Source: Bacteroidota bacterium (GTDB lineage Bacteria > Bacteroidota > Bacteroidia > SXHM01). Taken from it: 64,000 bases of DNA. Made by a program: the position numbers and the translations under genes. Below the pieces are notes generated by a model. The model was not told where the DNA came from. It searched no databases and was given only the letters and a program-made list of their open reading frames with translations. How positions within the stretch are numbered: position 1 is the first letter of the stretch; every line of letters begins with the position of its first letter. Of the stretch, positions 58,544-64,000 are shown one piece after another. The stretch lies in contig CANJWH010000009.1 of assembly GCA_947478465.1 (NCBI GenBank), positions 1 through 64,000 of the forward strand, read 5' to 3'.

Positions 58544-61279
58544 ATGCCTCAGTCCAAAGAAAATAAACTCAATTTTTCTGCCGAGTACGAGAAATTTTTT
58601 TCGCTCTCATTTGATATGCTCTGCATTGCAGGTACGGATGGATATTTTAAAGAGCTAAATCCTTCATTTGAAAAAGTATTAGGCTATAGCCGTCAAGAAC
58701 TTATTTCAAAACCTTTTCTTGAATTTATTCATCCTGATGATTTACCGGCAACATTGAATGAAGTAGAAAGGCTTTCAAAAGGCAAGCCAACTATTAATTT
58801 CAGAAATCGGTACTATTGCAAAGATGGTTCTCTGAAAATTCTTGATTGGACCTGTGCGTCTGACCCCGAAACAGGAATGATATATGCCGTTGCCAAAGAT
58901 TTCACTGCTCAGGAAGAACTGGAAAGCAATCTGATTAAAGCAAACGCTATAAATAATGCGGTTCTTAATAGTGCTAACTTTTCCATTATTTCTACCGATC
59001 CTAATGGAGTAATAATGACTTTTAATAAAACTGCTGAACAATTGTTGGGTTATAGTGCGGAAGAAATGATTGGCAAATTAACACCTCAACCCATACATGA
59101 CAAAAATGAAGTTGTTAGAAGAACAGAAGAATTAAATCGTGAATTGAAGTTGAATATACAACCCGGTTTTGAAACGTTTGTTGCTAAAACAAAACATACC
59201 GGTATTCCCGATGAGCGTGAGTGGACATATATTCGTAAAGACGGATCTCGTTTTCCGGTTTTACTATCTATCACATCACTTTATAATGATAATAAAGAAA
59301 TATCGGGTTTTCTTGGAATTGGACATGATATCACAGAAGAGAAAAGGAAAAATCAGGAAATTAATAAGCTATCACTGGTCGCAAAGAATACAGAAAATGG
59401 AGTTCTTATTTCAAACTCGGACGGGAATGTGGAATGGGTAAATGATGGTTTTACAAGAATTACAGGATATACATCGGAAGAAATTTTAGGAAAAACTCCC
59501 AGTTCACTTCTGTTAGGGCCTAACTCTAATATGGAAACTATTGCCTATGCCCGTAAAAAACAGGAAGAAAAGGAACCGTATTATATAGAAATACTCAATT
59601 ATCACAAAAGCGGAAGACCTTTTTGGATATCAATTGTCAATACCCCCGTTAAGGAAGAAAATGAGCTTAAAGGAAAGCATATTGAAATTGTTAATGATAT
59701 TACCGAAAAAAAGAAAACAGAGTTTAGATTAGTTCATGCAAAAAATATGGCCGAACAATCGGCAAAAGTGAAGGAACAATTTCTTGCAAATATGAGTCAT
59801 GAAATTCGTACACCAATGAATTCAATAATTGGTTTTACTGAATTGCTGATGCGCAGTAAACTCAATAGTGATCAGCAAGACAGTGTGAGTGCTATTCGTC
59901 AGGCTGGAGATAATCTAACCGTTATCATTAACGATATTCTTGATTTTTCAAAAATTGAAGCCGGGAAACTTAACATTGAACACACTCTTTTTAGCTTTCC
60001 GGAAGTGATTAAAACGGTAAAGAGTCTATTTGCGCTGAAAGCGAAACAGAAAAACGTAAAACTCATCTTCAATATTGACCACAAAATACCGGAAGCATTG
60101 ATTGGTGATGCGGTGCGATTAGATCAGGTGCTTATTAATCTGGTAAGCAATGCTATGAAATTTACTTCAAAAGGCTGGATTGAAGTAAGTGCAGAATTAA
60201 AGAGTATAGCAGAAAATCGCTGTATCATTCAATTTAAAGTTGAAGATACAGGTATTGGAATTCCGAAAGATAAACTGGAGATGGTATTTCAGAGTTTTAC
60301 TCAGGCAAGCAGTGATACTACCCGCAAGTATGGAGGAACGGGACTAGGTCTTTCCATAGTTGATCAATTAGTAAAACTAATGGGAGGGACACTTAGCCTT
60401 AAAAGCAATGAAGGAACAGGAACGTTATTCAGCTTTACTCTGGAGTTTGAAAAAGCAAGTGATGAAGACATTGTACTCATTAATAAAGTAATTGCACCTG
60501 CAGAGAATGTTGACCTGAATGGCATGAAAATTCTGTTGTGCGAAGACAATGAAATGAATCAACGTTTAGTTGATAAAATTATACGCAAACAATGGAAGGC
60601 TGACCTTGATATAGCTCCAAATGGCAAAGCAGGGTTTGAGTTGTTTAAGCAGAACGAATACAGCATTATTCTTATGGATATGCAGATGCCGGAAATGGAC
60701 GGATTTGAAACTACGCGTAGAATAAGGAAGTATCGTGATGCGAAAAAAGCACAAGTTCCAATAATGGCAATGACCGCAGATGCATTGGTTGAAGAACGCA
60801 AAAAATGTTTTGAAGCTGGCATGAATGATTATCTATCAAAACCTTTTAAGCAGGGTGAGTTGTTGCATAAAATTTTGACACTGACTGGTAATGAAAGCAA
60901 ACAGCATTATCATCAGGAAAATAATTCTGATTCTTTTGTTAACACTCAATCTTTGAAAGAACTTACTGGTGGAGATGATGTGTTTATGGCTGAAATGATT
61001 GAAATTTATTTGCGAAACACGCCTCTGATGTTGAAGGAAATGAAAGTCAGTTTTAAGAAACTTGAATTTGAAAAATTAAAACGCACTGCACACAAAATAA
61101 AATCTTCGTTTGGAATGATGGGGATGAATGAGCCTCTTCAAATTGCAGATGAAATTGAACTAGTGGACGAAAAAAATTGTGATCAGAATTTACTTAAAGT
61201 AAAACTTGAAAGACTTGCAGAACTTATAGCGGGTTCGGAAAAGGAATTGAAACGCGAATTGAAAAAATTAAAAAAATAA
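58544..61279 (+). CDS. PAS-domain hybrid histidine kinase with receiver and HPt domains
   Basis: PAS repeats; H-box LANMSHEIRTPMNSIIGFTELL; GTGLGLSIVDQLVKLMGG; REC LMDMQMPEMDGFE; HPt RTAHKIKSSFGMMG. Confidence 0.93.
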   Translation: MPQSKENKLNFSAEYEKFFSLSFDMLCIAGTDGYFKELNPSFEKVLGYSRQELISKPFLEFIHPDDLPATLNEVERLSKGKPTINFRNRYYCKDGSLKILDWTCASDPETGMIYAVAKDFTAQEELESNLIKANAINNAVLNSANFSIISTDPNGVIMTFNKTAEQLLGYSAEEMIGKLTPQPIHDKNEVVRRTEELNRELKLNIQPGFETFVAKTKHTGIPDEREWTYIRKDGSRFPVLLSITSLYNDNKEISGFLGIGHDITEEKRKNQEINKLSLVAKNTENGVLISNSDGNVEWVNDGFTRITGYTSEEILGKTPSSLLLGPNSNMETIAYARKKQEEKEPYYIEILNYHKSGRPFWISIVNTPVKEENELKGKHIEIVNDITEKKKTEFRLVHAKNMAEQSAKVKEQFLANMSHEIRTPMNSIIGFTELLMRSKLNSDQQDSVSAIRQAGDNLTVIINDILDFSKIEAGKLNIEHTLFSFPEVIKTVKSLFALKAKQKNVKLIFNIDHKIPEALIGDAVRLDQVLINLVSNAMKFTSKGWIEVSAELKSIAENRCIIQFKVEDTGIGIPKDKLEMVFQSFTQASSDTTRKYGGTGLGLSIVDQLVKLMGGTLSLKSNEGTGTLFSFTLEFEKASDEDIVLINKVIAPAENVDLNGMKILLCEDNEMNQRLVDKIIRKQWKADLDIAPNGKAGFELFKQNEYSIILMDMQMPEMDGFETTRRIRKYRDAKKAQVPIMAMTADALVEERKKCFEAGMNDYLSKPFKQGELLHKILTLTGNESKQHYHQENNSDSFVNTQSLKELTGGDDVFMAEMIEIYLRNTPLMLKEMKVSFKKLEFEKLKRTAHKIKSSFGMMGMNEPLQIADEIELVDEKNCDQNLLKVKLERLAELIAGSEKELKRELKKLKK

Positions 61280-61285
61280 ATCAGG

Positions 61286-62671
61286 TTATAGTTTCACTAC
61301 TACAGCTTGTGCGGTTTCAAATTTCACTACTTTAATAGTATCGCCTTTTTCAATATAGCTTGTCAAAGCTGTTGCATCATAAATTTCCCCTTCAATAGAT
61401 ATTTTTCCGGAAGGTCGCAAAACGGTAAATGCTGTTCCGGTTTTACCTACAAGGTTGTTTCCTGCTACAACATCAACAGAAGTATAACCTTTTGAACTTT
61501 CCTGAACAGTATTTAAGGCAAGTCGTCCAAAAAAACTGCTGTTCAGAAATTTGAAACCAATAAAAACTGAAAGCGGAATTGCAATGAGAAGAGCAGTAAA
61601 AACGATGAGTACAGCTTCTGTTGCGCGTGAAGCACTTACGGGATTAAAATCAAAACCAACATTTCCAACCAAACTTAGTATCAATGAAGAAACAATCAGG
61701 ATAATTCCTGAAATTCCAGCCACTCCAAAGCCAGGAATAACAAAGATTTCAATTGCCAGTAAAATAAGACCTATAAAGAATACAAGTATTTCCCAATTGG
61801 CTGCTAAGCCTTCTAAATATAGTGGAGCAAAATAAAGTAACGCGCCTACAAGTGCTGCTAATCCTGCTAAACCAAGACCGGGAGCCTGTATTTCAAAATA
61901 AATTCCACCTATAATAAGCATGATTAAAACTCCGCTTACAGCAGGACTTATTAGCCAGCCAATAATGTTGTCAAGTTGAGTTGGTTCATATCGTGTGATT
62001 TCATACTTTTCAATATGTGCAAGTTTCAGAACTTCATCAATATTTTCGCCCATACCTTCACAGAAATTATGTTCAATTGCTTCTTTTGCGGTAAAGGTCA
62101 AAACCTTACCAGAATCATTAATTCCTTCAATGTAAATTCTCGGGTCAACCATTGCTTCAGCAATATTTGGATTGCGACCTGTAGCTTCTGCTGTTGAGCG
62201 CATAGTGCTTCGCATATAACTTTGGTATTTATCAGGAAGCACTTCGCCATTTTCGTTTACTACACTTGCTGCACCAATGTTTGCACCCGTGCGCATATAA
62301 ATACTATCGCATGAAATAGCAATAAGGGCACCTGCAGAAGCTGCGTTATTATCAATAAATACATATACAGGAATTGCAGAATGAAGAATTTTTGTACGCA
62401 TAGAATCAGCTTGCACAACTGCGCCTCCATAGGTATTCATATGCAGGAGAATTAAGTCGGATTTTAACTCTTCTGCCTGCTTGAAAGCCTTCTCCATCTT
62501 TCTCCAGATAGAAGGCCCTATTTCTTCTTTTACATCAAAGACATAAACTTTTGCAGGTTTATTTAATAAAGAGTTTGGTTTAATTGAATCTAATGAATTA
62601 TCCAGACTATCTGCACGTAGTGATGGAGTAATAATTGCAAGTAATAGATATAAAAGGATTGCTTTTTTCAT
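61286..62671 (-). CDS. NfeD family membrane-bound ClpP-class serine protease
   Basis: LILLHMNTYGGAVVQADSMR, FIDNNAASAGALIAISCDSIYM; TM segments and C-terminal NfeD OB-like domain. Confidence 0.9.
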   Translation of the reverse strand: MKKAILLYLLLAIITPSLRADSLDNSLDSIKPNSLLNKPAKVYVFDVKEEIGPSIWRKMEKAFKQAEELKSDLILLHMNTYGGAVVQADSMRTKILHSAIPVYVFIDNNAASAGALIAISCDSIYMRTGANIGAASVVNENGEVLPDKYQSYMRSTMRSTAEATGRNPNIAEAMVDPRIYIEGINDSGKVLTFTAKEAIEHNFCEGMGENIDEVLKLAHIEKYEITRYEPTQLDNIIGWLISPAVSGVLIMLIIGGIYFEIQAPGLGLAGLAALVGALLYFAPLYLEGLAANWEILVFFIGLILLAIEIFVIPGFGVAGISGIILIVSSLILSLVGNVGFDFNPVSASRATEAVLIVFTALLIAIPLSVFIGFKFLNSSFFGRLALNTVQESSKGYTSVDVVAGNNLVGKTGTAFTVLRPSGKISIEGEIYDATALTSYIEKGDTIKVVKFETAQAVVVKL

Positions 62672-62700
62672 CAGCTAATTCGATTGCGAAATAATTTCAA

Positions 62701-64000
62701 TTATTGATTTGTGCTTTTTGATGAAAGCATTTCATCCAACGTTTCCCTTTCTACGCCTTGTTTTTTAGGGATATGACTCATAGCATATTCACTCAATGTT
62801 GTTATGGTCAAACTTGGATTTACACCTAAATTGCAGGGAATAATTGAGCCGTCTAATACATACATTTCGGGGTAACCAAAAACTTTAAACTCGGGGTTAA
62901 CAACTCCTTCGTTAATGTTTGCCCCCATTGGGCAACCTCCCATGATGTGTGCTGTTGTTGTTAAGTCAAACATCACTTCAAGAATTCCGTTCCCTGCCGT
63001 ACCGTTTACTTTTTTTGCAAAGCGATGCATTACGTTTTGTCCGCTTTCAATATATGCCGGAACCTTCTCCGGTCCGTCATTTTTCATATATACACCTCTT
63101 ATTCTGCTGTAAGCCATTCGCATAGAGTTATCAAGCGTTTGCATTACCAATAGAATTACAGTGTTGGTTGACCAATTTGGCCCAAATAACAACCTGAAAT
63201 ATTTTAAAGGACTAATTAAAACATTGCCCAACATCTTTAATGTTCTTACAAATGGGCTTCCTTTTCCTGTAGCCAATGTTGCCAGTAGCTTCATTGAGTT
63301 TGAACCTTCACCAAATTTCACTACTTCAATATGTGTATGCTCGTCAGGATTGAAAATAGAAGTAATGGCTACACCCTCATTAAGTTTGCGGTCAGAATCG
63401 CTTATTCCACAAAGTGATTCTGAATTGGTGCGCAGGTTATATCCTAATTTATCTGAAAGCTTTTCAAGCGTTTTATATTTAAATTTCTGTTTTAAAAGTA
63501 AATCCATTGTACCTAAAACACCTCCGCTGAATACAATCCCTTTTGATTGATAAATTGTTTTTTTCCATTTTATCCATGCTGTACTTTTTACAGTGTGTAC
63601 ATGGTAAACATTATTTATAAATTCAACTTTTTCTACAAGAGTTTCAGCAAAAATTTCAGTCCCGAATTTTTGAGCAAACCACAAATAGTTTTTGTCAAGT
63701 GTGTTTTTTGCATAGTGACGGCAGCCTGCCATACATTCAGCACATTCAATACAGCCGCGTCTTTCAGGTCCTAATCCTTTAAAATAGGGGTCTGTAAATT
63801 TCTTTGTGTCGCCATAATATACTCCCACATTTACACCTTCGAATGAACTCTCTTTGCCCATGTCTCTGGCAATTTCACGCAATACATTATCAGCCTCATA
63901 GAATTTAGGGTTTCGCACTACACCGAGCATAAATCGTGCTTTGTCATAGAAAGGTGCGAGCGTATTTTTCCAGTCTTTGAAATGCGACCAGACCTTATTG
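62701..64000 (-). CDS. GMC-family oxidoreductase (cholesterol-oxidase-like), 5'-truncated by window edge
   Basis: Frame remains open beyond 63930 to the edge (NKVWSHFKDWKNTLAPFYDKARFMLGVV...); ERRGCIECAECMAGCRHYAKNTLDKNYLWFA; HIMGGCPMG; DGSIIPCNLGVNPSLTITTLSEYAM. Confidence 0.88.
   Translation of the reverse strand, partial: NKVWSHFKDWKNTLAPFYDKARFMLGVVRNPKFYEADNVLREIARDMGKESSFEGVNVGVYYGDTKKFTDPYFKGLGPERRGCIECAECMAGCRHYAKNTLDKNYLWFAQKFGTEIFAETLVEKVEFINNVYHVHTVKSTAWIKWKKTIYQSKGIVFSGGVLGTMDLLLKQKFKYKTLEKLSDKLGYNLRTNSESLCGISDSDRKLNEGVAITSIFNPDEHTHIEVVKFGEGSNSMKLLATLATGKGSPFVRTLKMLGNVLISPLKYFRLLFGPNWSTNTVILLVMQTLDNSMRMAYSRIRGVYMKNDGPEKVPAYIESGQNVMHRFAKKVNGTAGNGILEVMFDLTTTAHIMGGCPMGANINEGVVNPEFKVFGYPEMYVLDGSIIPCNLGVNPSLTITTLSEYAMSHIPKKQGVERETLDEMLSSKSTNQ

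Noticed and set aside
63161-63550. 129-aa + strand ORF opposite the GMC oxidoreductase
   Set aside because: Antisense shadow of a strongly supported gene.

Overview
AT-rich, gene-dense window from a Bacteroidota-type genome. The evidence is T9SS type A C-terminal sorting tails (YPNPA...G.Y), a SusC/TonB-type receptor, PD40/TPR/OmpA proteins, and TAnnTTTG-type -7 promoter elements. Partial genes sit at both edges: a WaaA-like Kdo transferase on the left and a GMC oxidoreductase on the right. Main blocks: (1) housekeeping genes (murB, symporter, recR, GT2 fusion, acyltransferase E2); (2) a five-gene array at 7.9-21.6 kb of TPR/PD40 proteins, some with OmpA domains, plus two very long Ala/Glu/Lys coiled-coil segments; (3) rpsP-rimM-trmN6-like; (4) a nucleotide-sugar operon at 26-32.9 kb ending in a YwqE/CpsB-like PHP phosphatase; (5) ruvC, a T9SS cargo protein, a TonB receptor and a cytochrome-c-like lipoprotein; (6) a ketosynthase-rich cluster at 37.5-44.1 kb (thioesterase, four KS-like ORFs, ACP, deacetylase, LolA-like, dehydratase), similar to aryl-polyene/flexirubin pathways but reduced; (7) an S46 peptidase, a WG-repeat protein and two T9SS-exported proteases; (8) UXS, UDP-glucose dehydrogenase and a DegT aminotransferase; (9) a LytTR regulator with a hybrid kinase, NfeD and a GMC oxidoreductase. 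The best candidates for undescribed biology are a four-copy ~65-70 aa module in the 15871-19620 protein, the ketosynthase cluster with two apparently non-catalytic KS-like partners, and a GT2 protein fused to a core-deleted phosphoglycosyltransferase-like domain. No tRNA, rRNA, CRISPR array or transposase was recognised. All family calls are by eye from translated sequence; no database search was run.
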